A DNA stretch of 64,000 nucleotides from NCBI RefSeq assembly GCF_000007345.1, contig NC_003552.1:3658001-3722000 (forward strand). The letters are read 5' to 3'. The notes under the pieces were generated by a model. That model searched no databases. It was not told the DNA's origin and worked only from the letters and a program-made list of their open reading frames with translations. Made by a program: the position numbers and the translations under genes. The DNA is from Methanosarcina acetivorans C2A (GTDB lineage: Archaea > Halobacteriota > Methanosarcinia > Methanosarcinales > Methanosarcinaceae). Position 1 is the stretch's first letter. Every line of letters starts with the position of its first letter. This document shows, piece after piece, positions 9,961-19,423 of this stretch.

Positions 9961-10143
9961 CTAAATCTTTTTATTACCCATCAAACGTGAACGATATGCA
10001 AATCTTTGACATTCTTGGTAATCACCTTTGCAGTATTTCGATATCACTTCAGCAGGTAACTTACCTTTTTTTGGGGCAACTTCACATGTGTAGAATTCGT
10101 TATCGGAATCTGGATTCACTGTTATGAGATATCTGCAATACAT
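9961..10143 (-). CDS. 60-residue cysteine-containing hypothetical protein
   Basis: MYCRYLITVN at the start, with four Cys in all: C3, one in FYTCEV, and two in the SKYCKGDYQECQRF segment. It ends in basic residues. A Shine-Dalgarno (TTTGAGGTG) sits six bases before the ATG, which supports expression. I do not recognise a family. The spacing of the Cys could allow a single metal site, but this is inference. It lies alone between the tRNA-like remnant and the ABC exporter gene. Confidence 0.6.
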   Translation of the reverse strand: MYCRYLITVNPDSDNEFYTCEVAPKKGKLPAEVISKYCKGDYQECQRFAYRSRLMGNKKI

Positions 10144-10530
10144 TCAACACACCTCAAAGATGTTAACATTTGAATTCTCCGTACCCACATAAAACAATAT
10201 CTCTGCCGGAGCTTCAGCGTTTAATGTGCCAACTGGTTGTGTTTTAATCCTTTAGATTTCTCAGAGTTTTTTGTGCAAAATAAATTAGCAGGAGAATCAG
10301 GCTAATTTGTACGTATAATGAAACAATAGATAAGTATATATAGTCAACGTCCATACATTTACACTGATTCTTCCAGTAAATTAAAAAACAGTTTACGCTT
10401 TTGAGTCATGGACGAAGCGGACTTCAAACATTAATAGTGCTTCAAGGCTCATATAATAGATGATTGGGTCTATCAACTTTAAAAAAAGAGAAAAATGTAA
10501 TTTCAGAAACGTTCCAGGGAATTTGTTCTA
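10144..10530. other. intergenic region upstream of the ABC exporter
   Basis: AT-rich, with a TATA-like run (TAAGTATATATAG, near 10332) some 190 bases before the exporter start. Otherwise I see no gene, repeat or RNA. Confidence 0.4.
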
Positions 10531-12360
10531 ATGACCAGTAAGAATAATTCGCTTCAAATACTCTATTTCCTGTTCAGGCCACATAGGAAACTGTTAGGCA
10601 TCTATTTCGTAAGTCTTCTTGTCTTCAGCTTGTTGGATGTTTTGAGGGTGTTTCTCATCTATCCGCTTATTAACTATGGGCTCAACATTAATCAGAATTC
10701 CACTTTAATTGACAGGATTTATCAGTCTGTTAGCTTTGGAAATCTTCATCCATTTCTTGTATATGCTATTGTGCTCAGTATTATAAGTATAATAATTGCA
10801 GGAGTAGAAGTAAGCGTTTCATATCTTGGGAGCAAAACATTTGCTACTGTAAGAGATACAACTGATCGCTCGGTTTTTAATAAACTGAAAAATCGGCCAT
10901 ATGAATATTTTGCCAGCCATAAGCAGGGTGATATTCTATATATCGGGCAACAGGCAGTTGAACAGACAGGACTTGCTGTTTTTAATGTGGTGGGGTTTCT
11001 TCAGAATATACTGTTTTGTCTGTTCTACCTCTCATTTATTTTTATTTTGTCCTTTAAGATCAGTACCTTAATGCTGATTCTCGGAGCCATTTATGTTTTT
11101 TTCATGAAAAACATTATTTTTTCGAGGATTTACAAACATTCACTGGTTTTGAACCGCTTCGCACGTGCAAAATCGGTCATATATAACGAGTTTATTTCAG
11201 GAATTAAAACAATATTTATTACCGATTCAATCGATTTTTGGGCCGGCAATTATAATAAAGCGGTATATAATATTAGAAGAAGTTACGTATTTGCTATGAT
11301 TCTTCAACGACTTCCAGGCGCAGCAAATAACCTTCTAATTTTTCAGATTATTGCACTTGGGGCTGCAGGGCTTTATTATATAACTGATGGTCATTTTTTA
11401 CCATACATAGGAATATTTGGAACGCTCCTGCTTGCTCTTTACAGGACAATACCCGCCCTAAACGCTTGCCAGTCACAGTTTGGTACAATAGTACAGCAGC
11501 TTCCTGCAATTGAAGCCGTATACAATTTTCTGCAGGAGAACAATAGTGAGAGCATTTATCTTAATAATGTGCCGAAGAAAGAATTCCGGTTCCAAAACTC
11601 GATTATTTTCAAAAATGCCTTTTTCAGATACAATGACACTCAAAAATATACTATCAAGAACTTGTCGTTTACAATTAAAAAAAGCACAAAAACTGCAATC
11701 GTAGGTAATTCCGGTGCCGGAAAAACTACAATTGCAAACCTGCTAGCGCTTTTGTATCAGCCGACATCCGGAGAAATCATCATCGATGAAACAAATCTTA
11801 ATGAATTTAAACATTCGGATTATTTAAAGAGATTGGGGTATCTCGGGCAGGAGACATTTATTTATCACGACTCCATCAAAGAAAATATCAGGTTTGGTCT
11901 GGATTGCAATGATGACGAAATTATCGAAGCTGCAAAACTTGCCGATGCCCATGAATTCATTATGTCGACTTCTGAAGGTTACGAGACAATTATTGGTGAC
12001 CAGGGCATCAAACTTTCAGGAGGACAACGGCAACGTATTGCAATTGCACGGATAATCTTGCGAAAGCCTGAAATTTTGCTCCTGGATGAAGCAACAAGTT
12101 CACTTGATAACATAGCTGAACAGCGTGTGATGGAATCAATTGATAGAATCTCAAAGGATATGACAGTAATAACCATCGCACACCGGTTGTCCACGGTAAA
12201 AAATGCGGATGTAATTTATGTACTAAGAGAAGGAGAGATTGTTGAGAGTGGAAAACACGATGAGTTGCTTGAATTAAAGGGTGAGTATTATAACCTTTAT
12301 AACAAGGCACCTATATTTTCTAGCAGCTCTCCTGATTTATCAACTAAAGTTATATGTTAA
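10531..12360 (+). CDS. ABC exporter, fused membrane and ATPase domains
   Basis: 609 residues, a half-transporter that would work as a homodimer. Residues ~15-330 form a six-helix type I exporter domain. The ATPase domain follows with Walker A GNSGAGKTT near 391, Q-loop LGQETF, signature LSGGQRQRIAIAR near 494, Walker B ILLLDEATSSLD near 515 and H-loop IAHRLS. Relatives export lipids, peptides or drugs (MsbA-like); the substrate cannot be read from sequence. The gene is complete although an IS481 copy begins only 73 bases downstream. Spacing to any Shine-Dalgarno (CAGGGA) is long, so translation may be weak. Confidence 0.9.
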   Translation: MTSKNNSLQILYFLFRPHRKLLGIYFVSLLVFSLLDVLRVFLIYPLINYGLNINQNSTLIDRIYQSVSFGNLHPFLVYAIVLSIISIIIAGVEVSVSYLGSKTFATVRDTTDRSVFNKLKNRPYEYFASHKQGDILYIGQQAVEQTGLAVFNVVGFLQNILFCLFYLSFIFILSFKISTLMLILGAIYVFFMKNIIFSRIYKHSLVLNRFARAKSVIYNEFISGIKTIFITDSIDFWAGNYNKAVYNIRRSYVFAMILQRLPGAANNLLIFQIIALGAAGLYYITDGHFLPYIGIFGTLLLALYRTIPALNACQSQFGTIVQQLPAIEAVYNFLQENNSESIYLNNVPKKEFRFQNSIIFKNAFFRYNDTQKYTIKNLSFTIKKSTKTAIVGNSGAGKTTIANLLALLYQPTSGEIIIDETNLNEFKHSDYLKRLGYLGQETFIYHDSIKENIRFGLDCNDDEIIEAAKLADAHEFIMSTSEGYETIIGDQGIKLSGGQRQRIAIARIILRKPEILLLDEATSSLDNIAEQRVMESIDRISKDMTVITIAHRLSTVKNADVIYVLREGEIVESGKHDELLELKGEYYNLYNKAPIFSSSSPDLSTKVIC

Positions 12361-12433
12361 TGGACAAAAACTGCCATTACTGTTTCCGATTTCAAGTGAA
12401 TAATATTTATATTAATTAAAAAAATTCTACAAC

Positions 12434-13462
12434 TGTTTTGTCCTGAAATAATTTCGCTTTGAAACTTTTTTCCTCTTGTCCATGTTTTCACCACCCAAAC
12501 AATCTCACTCCTATTCTGAACTTTGCCTCAACTGGTAATCTATTCCAGAATGCTTCCTGTGGCGATTCTAACTGTTCAAGTTTCAAAGCTCCATGTGGCC
12601 TCTTGTTATACCACTGTACGAATTCTTCAAATGATTCAAACTCTCCTCTAAACCTTTGATATGTATCGAACCATTTCTCTATTTTTCCGTTTGTCTGAGG
12701 ATGTCTTACCCTTGCAAGTATTGGTTTGATTCCAAGTTCTTCAATGCATCTTTTAAAGTCACTATCCCATGAACCATCCTTATTAATCCTGTGAGCCCCG
12801 AATTCACTTCCATGATCCATAATGAGCTCTCTTAAAGGGTATATGTCCCAGTACTCTTTGACAAGTTCATCAATCACTTTAATGGTGTTCTCCGTGTTGC
12901 AATGAACGTACTCTCCACCTGCAATTATCATTCTTGATGAATCATCAAGAATGGCACAGACTTGCAGTCCTAACAGGGGATTCTCATGCCAATCGATGTG
13001 TGCAGCAGACATGCTGTGTTCGCGTTCGTATCTACACCATTTTCTTCTCTGTTTCTTTTTTCGGTTTTCCTTGGCAAGGTCCATGCTAAGTAGATAGTTA
13101 TGGATTCTGTTATGAGATATCTTACGATTATATTTGCCTTCGATGAGAATCTCAAGGTAACAGGCTCCAAACTTATAATCAGAGTAAGTTTGGTCAATCA
13201 ATTCCTTATCAGAGGAGGATAAGGGGTTCTTTGGTCTTCCAAGATTAATGCCAACTTGAGGAAGCTGACCAGTTTCAACGTATTCTTTGTAGATCTGCTG
13301 AACTCGACGGGCTGAGATCCCCTGGATCTCAGCTATCGTCGAGGTAGATTCACCTTTCGATTTTTGAGCAATGATCCAACGTATCTTTTTTCCATTAAGT
13401 TTCACAAAAGATAAGGGATTACAACCGACATATTTAGCGCGAAATAATTTCGGGATAAAACA
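12434..13462 (-). mobile_element. IS481-family insertion sequence, copy 2 (1029 bp)
   Basis: Same length, ends and transposase as copy 1, in the opposite orientation. Its flanks do not form a 15-bp duplication: AAAAATTCTACAAC on the left against AAAAATTCTTCGCT on the right, alike only for the first nine or so bases. Right of it lies a serine hydrolase that lacks its N-terminal half. Together these suggest the flanks have been reshuffled by recombination between copies or by deletion after insertion. Confidence 0.93.
12488..13405 (-). CDS. IS481-type transposase (copy 2)
   Basis: 305 residues, identical in sequence to the copy at 991-1908: N-terminal HTH, then the D-D-E core with HIDWHE, MDHGSEF and TNGKIEKW. 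It has a GTG start and no frameshift, so it should be active. Identity between copies 1 and 2 points to recent transposition or gene conversion. Confidence 0.93.
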   Translation of the reverse strand: MKLNGKKIRWIIAQKSKGESTSTIAEIQGISARRVQQIYKEYVETGQLPQVGINLGRPKNPLSSSDKELIDQTYSDYKFGACYLEILIEGKYNRKISHNRIHNYLLSMDLAKENRKKKQRRKWCRYEREHSMSAAHIDWHENPLLGLQVCAILDDSSRMIIAGGEYVHCNTENTIKVIDELVKEYWDIYPLRELIMDHGSEFGAHRINKDGSWDSDFKRCIEELGIKPILARVRHPQTNGKIEKWFDTYQRFRGEFESFEEFVQWYNKRPHGALKLEQLESPQEAFWNRLPVEAKFRIGVRLFGW

Positions 13463-13632
13463 AAAAATTCTTCGCTCAGTATTTGTTAAAGGTTGTTTTA
13501 AAGGTTGATGCCTAAAGAAACGAGATGGAGTGAGAATTTCATATTTTCGTTATTCTTGACCTGTTCCTGCGAATTATAAAGGACCGGAAACAATCCCTGA
13601 AACTGTTTTAATCCAGCTTTTAATAACTCAAA

Positions 13633-14268
13633 ATGCTGAGGAATGATGAAAATATAACTTCTAAATTTGCGATAGCTTTTATGAATGAAGGAGAACTTGA
13701 AGGGAAAAAAGTGCTTTCACCTTCGCTTATCCGGGAACTTTCCACCCCCCGCACTCCGGTTCCTAGCGGCTATGATAATGGAAGTTATGGCTACGGGCTT
13801 TACCTTTACGAGCACCGCGGTGTGGATGTAGTGGGACACAAGGGAGGCCTGGAAGGGTTTACCTGCCAGTTTTTAATGGTACCGGAGCACCTTTTTGCAG
13901 TGATCGTCATGACCAATACCTACGGCTCCGAACTTCACGAAAGTATTGAACAAGCAATGGAACTCTTCTTGCCCCTGGATACGGAAACGCCGGCAGACAG
14001 GCCGGAAGATACAGAAACAGTCGCATCTTTCCCGATAAGCGAAGAAGAGATGGCCTCTTATGAGGGCAGCTATTTCAACACCCCGAACCTTTCCCTGGAA
14101 CTTGTAGGAAAAGACGGCCAGATCTTCCTGAAACTGGGCGAACTTGAAACCCCTGTCAAAAAAGTCGGAGAGCATCGTTTCGCCACATATCACCCGCTTA
14201 CGCAGCAGCCTGTGGAATTCGTGCTTGTGCCTGGAGAAGACGGAAAAACTGCCTACCTGTGCATATAG
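13633..14268 (+). pseudogene. beta-lactamase-type serine hydrolase, N-terminal half missing
   Basis: 211 residues matching the C-terminal half of class C beta-lactamase/PBP4*-like serine hydrolases: FMNEGELEGKKVLSPSLIREL, then YGYGLYLYEHRGVDVVGHKGGLEGF, in which HKG is the K/H-T/S-G-like third catalytic motif. An extra C-terminal beta domain follows (SYFNTPNLSLELVGK...). The S-x-x-K and Y-x-N motifs that belong upstream are absent, and the 170 bases between the IS481 copy and the ATG do not encode them. The loss of the front half coincides with the IS481 copy, so the fragment is probably not functional. The open frame itself is intact. Confidence 0.82.
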
Positions 14269-14422
14269 CACGCCGGGCCCTTAAAAAAGTTTAAAATCCG
14301 GAAAGGAGAAATAACTGAGCCTTTGCCAATTTCACTATTAATGCTTTAAAATCAAATTAAAAGCACTAAACTTCCTTTTTTTTAAAAAAATTGCTTTTAC
14401 TTGCTCAGATATTCAACCTTCT

Positions 14423-16100
14423 AACCTGACTTCCCATCGAATTAGGCACATATTCCAAGCGCATCTAATATTTCTTTTTGCTTTTTTGTCCTTTCCATGA
14501 CAATTTGTTCTCCTTCTGACAGAAGGAGAATTTTGTTCTTTTCAAGTTGCACGATCAAGCTTTCAACAGAGAACTTCTTGTTGAGTTTTGCCTCTTTCAT
14601 TTCCTTCATCAGCTTCATTCTAATGATCAAAGAAACAAAGCAGATGAACAGATGCCCTTTTAAAGTGCTGTTTTTCTTGACATTTGCCGGTGGAACTTCT
14701 ATGTAATTTTTAAGGAAATAAAATCCTTTCTCAACTATATCTTTGCTTCTGTAAAGTGAAAGGCACTCATCCCACTCCAGATTTCCCCTATACAGCAGGA
14801 TGAATTTTCCCATCTTGTTTACTCGTTGTGACACTGCATTCTTCTTTACTTTAATTTCAAACTTATTGTCCTTGACTTTCCATGTCAAATAAGAAGCATA
14901 TCTCTTTGCCAGACTAATAAACACCATTTTAAGATCCATCCAACGTCTTAAATCTACCTTTTCAAGCATCTCAAGCGTTGCATGCAGACCTTTGAAAAAA
15001 CTATTTCTTTCCTGATGTTCTCGCTTTTGATCGTAATAGGCATAACCTTTTACGTTCAACTCTCCAACGTTAATGTCGACTTGCATCGTGAATATAGGTT
15101 CACCTTCGTAGACATTGAGATTTTGCGGGTCATATATCGTTTTGTGTATCTCGGACGTTTTTTCCTTCACACTTTTAATCGTTTGTGAAGGTGGGACTAT
15201 GAAAGAAAGATCGTTGGACACAAGTGATTCTATGTTAGCTGTTGAAATGAAGCCTTTGTCCATGATTAAAGTATAATCATGGACTCCTTCCTCCTGAAGC
15301 TTCTTGATCGTGTTTTTTAATGTAGTTACATCCGATATGCTTCCTGGATACAGATCGTACATCACAGGAATCCCTTTTTCCTTATCCACGATCATCGAGA
15401 AATTTATTTGTGGCAAATCGAGATTATCTCTGTTATAACCGTACTCCAGCAGGCTAATCATCTGTGAATAGGTCGAAATGGAGGTGATGTCATAAATGAG
15501 AGTATTGGAAGTGCATACCTCTTTTATCAAGGACTTTGCAAAATCAATATGTACAGCACTATTTCCAATAGAGTCCAGAAGGTTTGAAATGGATTGAGAG
15601 GAAAGAGGTAGTTCAGGATGATCCTTAGAGAGAACAGTACCTTCATACCATTCTTCAATGTGATCATAAGCTAGCGGTTTTATTATGTGATTCATCGCAA
15701 GAGTTAAGATCGACCACGCTTGTTTTTCTGAGAAGCTTTTGCTAAGCAGCAGATCAAGTTTTAACTCTCCTATGATTTTTAAGAGGGGAAGGTACTCTCC
15801 ATAGGAGAGTACCTTTTCAGGGATAGATATCAGTGGTTTCTTTTGAGAGCGAACTTTTATTGGTTGGTCGTTCACAAGTTTCCCAAGATACTTGCTTTTC
15901 TGTCGGATTTTCTTTTCTACAGGATCGTAATAAGGAGTGATCTCATAGAGGTATTCAATTCCTTTTATTACTTTGACTCTTGTAAATGGCTTCATTATGC
16001 GTAACAATTAGGCACATAAAAATATATACTTTTCGATAGATAGGGCACTGAAAATAAAGCAAAAAGAGGAGTTGTGCCTAAATTAGTGGGAAGTCAGGTT
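14423..16100 (-). mobile_element. IS1634-like insertion sequence (about 1.68 kb)
   Basis: Bounded by inverted repeats: AACCTGACTTCCCA... at 14423 and its complement ...TGGGAAGTCAGGTT ending at 16100, with further matching (AATTAGGCACA against AATTTAGGCACA) inside. It encodes one transposase (14442-16007). I see no clear target duplication beyond two bases. It abuts the 3' end of a second transposase gene, whose TGA stop lies in this element's terminal repeat, so it appears to have inserted into an older element. Confidence 0.82.
14442..16007 (-). CDS. IS1634-like transposase (DDE)
   Basis: 521 residues. The N-terminus FTRVKVIKGIEYLYEITPYYD is typical of IS1634-type proteins. Candidate catalytic Asp residues lie in LIYDITSI (~169) and LIMDKGFIS (~250), with the YRSKDIVEKGFYFLK motif (~405-420) supplying the Glu. 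Full length with a clean frame. It moves the surrounding element. Confidence 0.85.
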   Translation of the reverse strand: MLRIMKPFTRVKVIKGIEYLYEITPYYDPVEKKIRQKSKYLGKLVNDQPIKVRSQKKPLISIPEKVLSYGEYLPLLKIIGELKLDLLLSKSFSEKQAWSILTLAMNHIIKPLAYDHIEEWYEGTVLSKDHPELPLSSQSISNLLDSIGNSAVHIDFAKSLIKEVCTSNTLIYDITSISTYSQMISLLEYGYNRDNLDLPQINFSMIVDKEKGIPVMYDLYPGSISDVTTLKNTIKKLQEEGVHDYTLIMDKGFISTANIESLVSNDLSFIVPPSQTIKSVKEKTSEIHKTIYDPQNLNVYEGEPIFTMQVDINVGELNVKGYAYYDQKREHQERNSFFKGLHATLEMLEKVDLRRWMDLKMVFISLAKRYASYLTWKVKDNKFEIKVKKNAVSQRVNKMGKFILLYRGNLEWDECLSLYRSKDIVEKGFYFLKNYIEVPPANVKKNSTLKGHLFICFVSLIIRMKLMKEMKEAKLNKKFSVESLIVQLEKNKILLLSEGEQIVMERTKKQKEILDALGICA

Positions 16101-17620
16101 CTAAAAGCTCCTGGTGCTCTTATCAGATCATGTCTTCCAACTTTAAAAGCTGTAAGTGCCGTAAGTAATGCGGCAATATTGCTTATCGATACATAGATTT
16201 TAGCCCATTCACTTCCTCTGGTTGGTGTTTTTGATCTATTGTATCCAACAACATCGTTTGAATTTTTCCTTTCAACAGTGGTTCTTATATTGTACAATTT
16301 TCCAAGCAATTTATGATAAATTCTTGGGACGTATTGAGCTCTGAAGTGGTTCCCCTTTTCTGTTTTCAAGATATTTCCAACACTGTTCGCTCTTGCAGCT
16401 ATGACTGGAATAACCCCTTTCTCAATTACTGTTTCATTGGAAAGATGACTATCAGGTCCTGCATCAGCGATCACAAAAAACGGTTTTTCTGTTGCTGATT
16501 TCATACATTGATTTATTGTATCCTGAAATATGGTGTTGTCATTTTTGCTAGCATTTACTGCATCCCAATAAACAGGTAAACCCCACCAGCTATCAACAAT
16601 ACATGTATCAGTGTATCCTGTTCCTGATAATACATTAAATTTACCTGTTTTCTTGACATAATGTCCAGCATCTGGATCGGAAAGCTGTCCAGTCTCTTTA
16701 TTTTTCAAACCACTGCAATTACACTCAAAAAATCTTCGATCCCAAATCCAGATTTTGTCACCAATAAGGTTAAGATTTCTACATTCTTGGATCAGTAATT
16801 CTGCATATCTGTCCAGATAAGGATAAATTATTTTTAGGTTTCGTCGATAAGAAGAAAGAGTAATCTTTTCTCCGCTTTTGATTTTTAATTCATTCCTTAG
16901 AGCTTGGTTCTGGTTGTAATCTCTGATAAATGATTCAAGATTAGAATATCCAAGTTTGCATCTTGATAACTCTAGCTTGAAAATATTATTGAAAGATAAT
17001 TCTTCAAGTTGAGGTTTATACACCATTGATACCTGAATGTCATTAAAATAAGAACCAAGCAAAGGGTTTAATTCAAAAATGTTCCTCAAATATCCTCTAA
17101 ATTTTTTAAGATTTTGAAAAGCGAGTATTTGACTCAGAGGAAGAACATTCTCCATATAGTCCTTACTCTTCACAATTAAAGGTTTAACCTTGTAAGGGAC
17201 ATTAATTTTCCGTTTGAGGACATTTATCATGCCCTCAAAGAAATCAGACAGTACTCTTTGATACGTAGATATGACACAAAGTCTACTGTTTTCTGCTTTT
17301 TTCTTATTCTTTTTATCACTCTTCAGGAACATAATTTTAAATTTTGAATTTTTAAAAAGAAAATGGTCCTTGAAAGTGGTGATACATATCGTTTTTTCAA
17401 AAAAATTACCTATAAAGCTTGCAAGCGTTGACTGGTTAACGTGAACGGTAAGGATTCTGGAATTATCCTTTTTGTCTTCGAATTTTCTTCCAAATATCTT
17501 TTCATATTTTTTCCTGCCTTCAACACTCTTCAAGCTTACAACTATTGTTTTTGTAATCTCTAAAAAGTCACTCAACTGAAGCAAAAAATACTTATATCCC
17601 TTACCAACAATTTTTATCAT
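16094..17620 (-). CDS. IS4-like DDE transposase with altered C-terminus
   Basis: 508 residues. Candidate catalytic residues are in IWIWDRRFFE (~305), FFVIADAGPDS (~405) and IRTTVERKNSNDVVG (~460), in the DDE_Tnp_1 pattern. The last codons (...GAFRT, then TGA) lie in the terminal repeat of the neighbouring IS1634-like element. On the far side of that element the host sequence would instead give ...GAFRRLNI and a stop, so only a few C-terminal residues changed. Upstream, 17621-17687 is an imperfect inverted repeat that may be this element's end or operator. It may still be active. Confidence 0.78.
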   Translation of the reverse strand: MIKIVGKGYKYFLLQLSDFLEITKTIVVSLKSVEGRKKYEKIFGRKFEDKKDNSRILTVHVNQSTLASFIGNFFEKTICITTFKDHFLFKNSKFKIMFLKSDKKNKKKAENSRLCVISTYQRVLSDFFEGMINVLKRKINVPYKVKPLIVKSKDYMENVLPLSQILAFQNLKKFRGYLRNIFELNPLLGSYFNDIQVSMVYKPQLEELSFNNIFKLELSRCKLGYSNLESFIRDYNQNQALRNELKIKSGEKITLSSYRRNLKIIYPYLDRYAELLIQECRNLNLIGDKIWIWDRRFFECNCSGLKNKETGQLSDPDAGHYVKKTGKFNVLSGTGYTDTCIVDSWWGLPVYWDAVNASKNDNTIFQDTINQCMKSATEKPFFVIADAGPDSHLSNETVIEKGVIPVIAARANSVGNILKTEKGNHFRAQYVPRIYHKLLGKLYNIRTTVERKNSNDVVGYNRSKTPTRGSEWAKIYVSISNIAALLTALTAFKVGRHDLIRAPGAFRT

Positions 17621-17687
17621 GGATTATACCTTATTAAGGTTTATTTTTAGATTGGTACCTTAAAATAGGTTTAATTAGGTATAATCC
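17621..17687. repeat. inverted repeat upstream of the IS4-like transposase
   Basis: GGATTATACC (17621-17630) is the exact complement of GGTATAATCC (17678-17687). The arms extend imperfectly inward (TTATTAA against TTAATTA). It starts one base before the transposase ATG on the minus strand, so it could act as an operator or be a subterminal IS structure. Confidence 0.6.
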
Positions 17688-18295
17688 TTATTATTTGATT
17701 TGAAATAGTATTTTAAAGACCAATAAATAATATTTCGATGAAATAATCTTTTTTTATTGTTATTTTAAAAAAAGAAGTAATTTAAAGAAAAATGGTAAAA
17801 CCTCAGATAACTTTATTTCTCGTTTTGACATCCCCAAGGAGATGGAGGCCCTCCCAGATTGACCAAGATTCAAGAAGAATCTTTGATGAAACACTAGTAC
17901 ATCGATTCCATATATCCTCAATAAACCATGAATAAAAACAAGTGAACACAAATATTTTCAATTCGTGTTTATTCTTGTCCGCTTGTGGTTTTCTCATAGA
18001 AAAAACATTGACCAGTGCTGATTTCAAAGTCCAATTCTTCCCATAATTTGGAATCGATGTACTAGTATCGTGAAAAACCAAATGTTGAACATATATTTTA
18101 ATGACTACCATCAGATGATATTGTTTTGATCTAAATTGATGATCCATAATTAAGTTTTCATGGTACTAGATGCTTACATATGACAGGCAGGAAGGTACAA
18201 ACATCCCAACCCACCCTATAAGCCCCGCAAATCACCTGAGATTCAACCATATTTTAATGAACGGACATAAAACCGCAGTTTTGATTAGTGTTCAT
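17688..18295. other. region of unclear content with an 18-bp inverted repeat
   Basis: ACTAGTACATCGATTCCA (17893-17910) recurs as its exact complement at 18049-18066. An open frame at 17803-18147 (minus strand) spans both, contains ...HDTSTSIPNYGKNW..., and is not recognisable. It has no Shine-Dalgarno. I suspect a rearranged scrap of an older mobile gene, with the arms being an inverted duplication of the same coding segment. Confidence 0.4.
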
Positions 18296-18622
18296 CTAGT
18301 GTTCATCATAATTAGGGTCATCACTCCTGTTTCCCAACAATGTGATTACAATTAGACCGACTAACCCGCCACCCAACATTGATATATACCACCAATGGCT
18401 GCGATTTTTATAGGTCAATACCCTCCACGCTGCTACCCAATACATAACCGCGAACCCGGACGTAATCAGGAGACCAATAAAAAACAATATTGCCGCAAAC
18501 GATTCACTGATAGCCTCTACACAAAACATCGCCACGAGTGTTATTATCGTCACACCAATTGGTATAATAAATGCTTTAACAAGCATCTGATTTGGATTTT
18601 CTTTGTCATTATAGTTTATCAT
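18296..18622 (-). CDS. small three-helix membrane protein, hypothetical
   Basis: 108 residues. A polar N-terminus (MINYNDKENPNQ) is followed by three hydrophobic segments at about 18-36, 43-68 and 80-97, and an acidic tail (NRSDDPNYDEH). GGTGAT lies just before the ATG and can pair with 16S rRNA. No family recognised. It may pair with the zinc-ribbon microprotein encoded just upstream on the same strand (75-base gap). Confidence 0.6.
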   Translation of the reverse strand: MINYNDKENPNQMLVKAFIIPIGVTIITLVAMFCVEAISESFAAILFFIGLLITSGFAVMYWVAAWRVLTYKNRSHWWYISMLGGGLVGLIVITLLGNRSDDPNYDEH

Positions 18623-18696
18623 ATTATCACCATACCCTGAAAACAGAATTTACGAAAATAAAAATTTAAAAATTTAACATTTATTTAGTTATTTTT

Positions 18697-18804
18697 TCAA
18701 TGAGAAATAAAATAGCCGTTAACCTCATATCTTCTACCACATTTACAGACCCGTTCGTCGGTAAACGCCAGATACATCTCTTCATCACAATATTTGCACT
18801 TCAT
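18697..18804 (-). CDS. 35-residue zinc-ribbon microprotein
   Basis: MKCKYCDEEMYLAF at the start, then ...VCKCGRRYEV, ending GYFISH. The Cys arrangement is C-x2-C (3, 6) and C-x-C (20, 22), with 13 residues between the pairs, enough for one zinc knuckle or ribbon. The Shine-Dalgarno GGTGG is eight bases before the ATG. An overlapping ATG four bases earlier is in another frame. It lies directly upstream of the 108-residue membrane protein, on the same strand. Too small for most gene finders. Confidence 0.6.
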   Translation of the reverse strand: MKCKYCDEEMYLAFTDERVCKCGRRYEVNGYFISH

Positions 18805-19023
18805 TCATTTAACCACCAATTAAAAATGAAACCTCATGTATATGATTTTTTTTGAAATGTGATATAATATATTACAATTTTTTTCTGAGTGATACAATCA
18901 TATGAAATAAATTTAAAACTACAATGCATGTTACTTCATCTACGTTTTTTGAACAGTGAATTAAAAAGAAGGCTTATTAAGGTTTATTTCCCAGCTAAGA
19001 ACGTTCAGAGTATTTACTAACCC

Positions 19024-19317
19024 CTATATATTACATAGATTCATTTCAAGAGCCCATATATGAACTATTTTTCTATTAGGTTGATTTAACTCCCCCAGAT
19101 CAATAAATTCGCCGTCAGATTCAAGACCCGTCTCTTCTCTAAATTATCTTTTCGCCGAATCAATAGGGGATTCATGCTCTTCGGGCAACCCTTTGGGTGT
19201 CGACCACACACCATGGTCTTTTTTTGCCCAGATTGGACCACCGGGGTGAACCAGCATTACTTCGAGTCTCTCATCCCTGAACCTGAATAAAAGAATGCCA
19301 TTGCTATATGTACTCAT
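19024..19317 (-). pseudogene. NUDIX hydrolase, broken
   Basis: A strong Shine-Dalgarno (GGAGAGGGGAG) precedes ATG at 19317. The reading gives MSTYSNGILLFRF..., GVWSTPKGLPEEHESP, then an in-frame TAA immediately before FREETGLESDG, the core of the NUDIX box (G-x5-E-x7-REUxEE). The frame continues through LGELNQPNRKIVHIWALE and stops at 19024-19026, well short of the usual C-terminus. So a NUDIX NTP pyrophosphohydrolase carries at least one nonsense mutation and a truncation. Confidence 0.82.
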
Positions 19318-19423
19318 TTTTCTCCCCTCTCCAGAACATTTTGATCCGGCGTCATAATAAACTCGTGATACCTTCTTAATGAAGCAGAGTAGCCATTAAA
19401 TGAGATCTGAAATAACCTTATTT

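Noticed and set aside
17760-18147. Possible 114-residue protein
   Set aside because: No ribosome-binding site and it spans a perfect inverted repeat; more likely rearranged debris.
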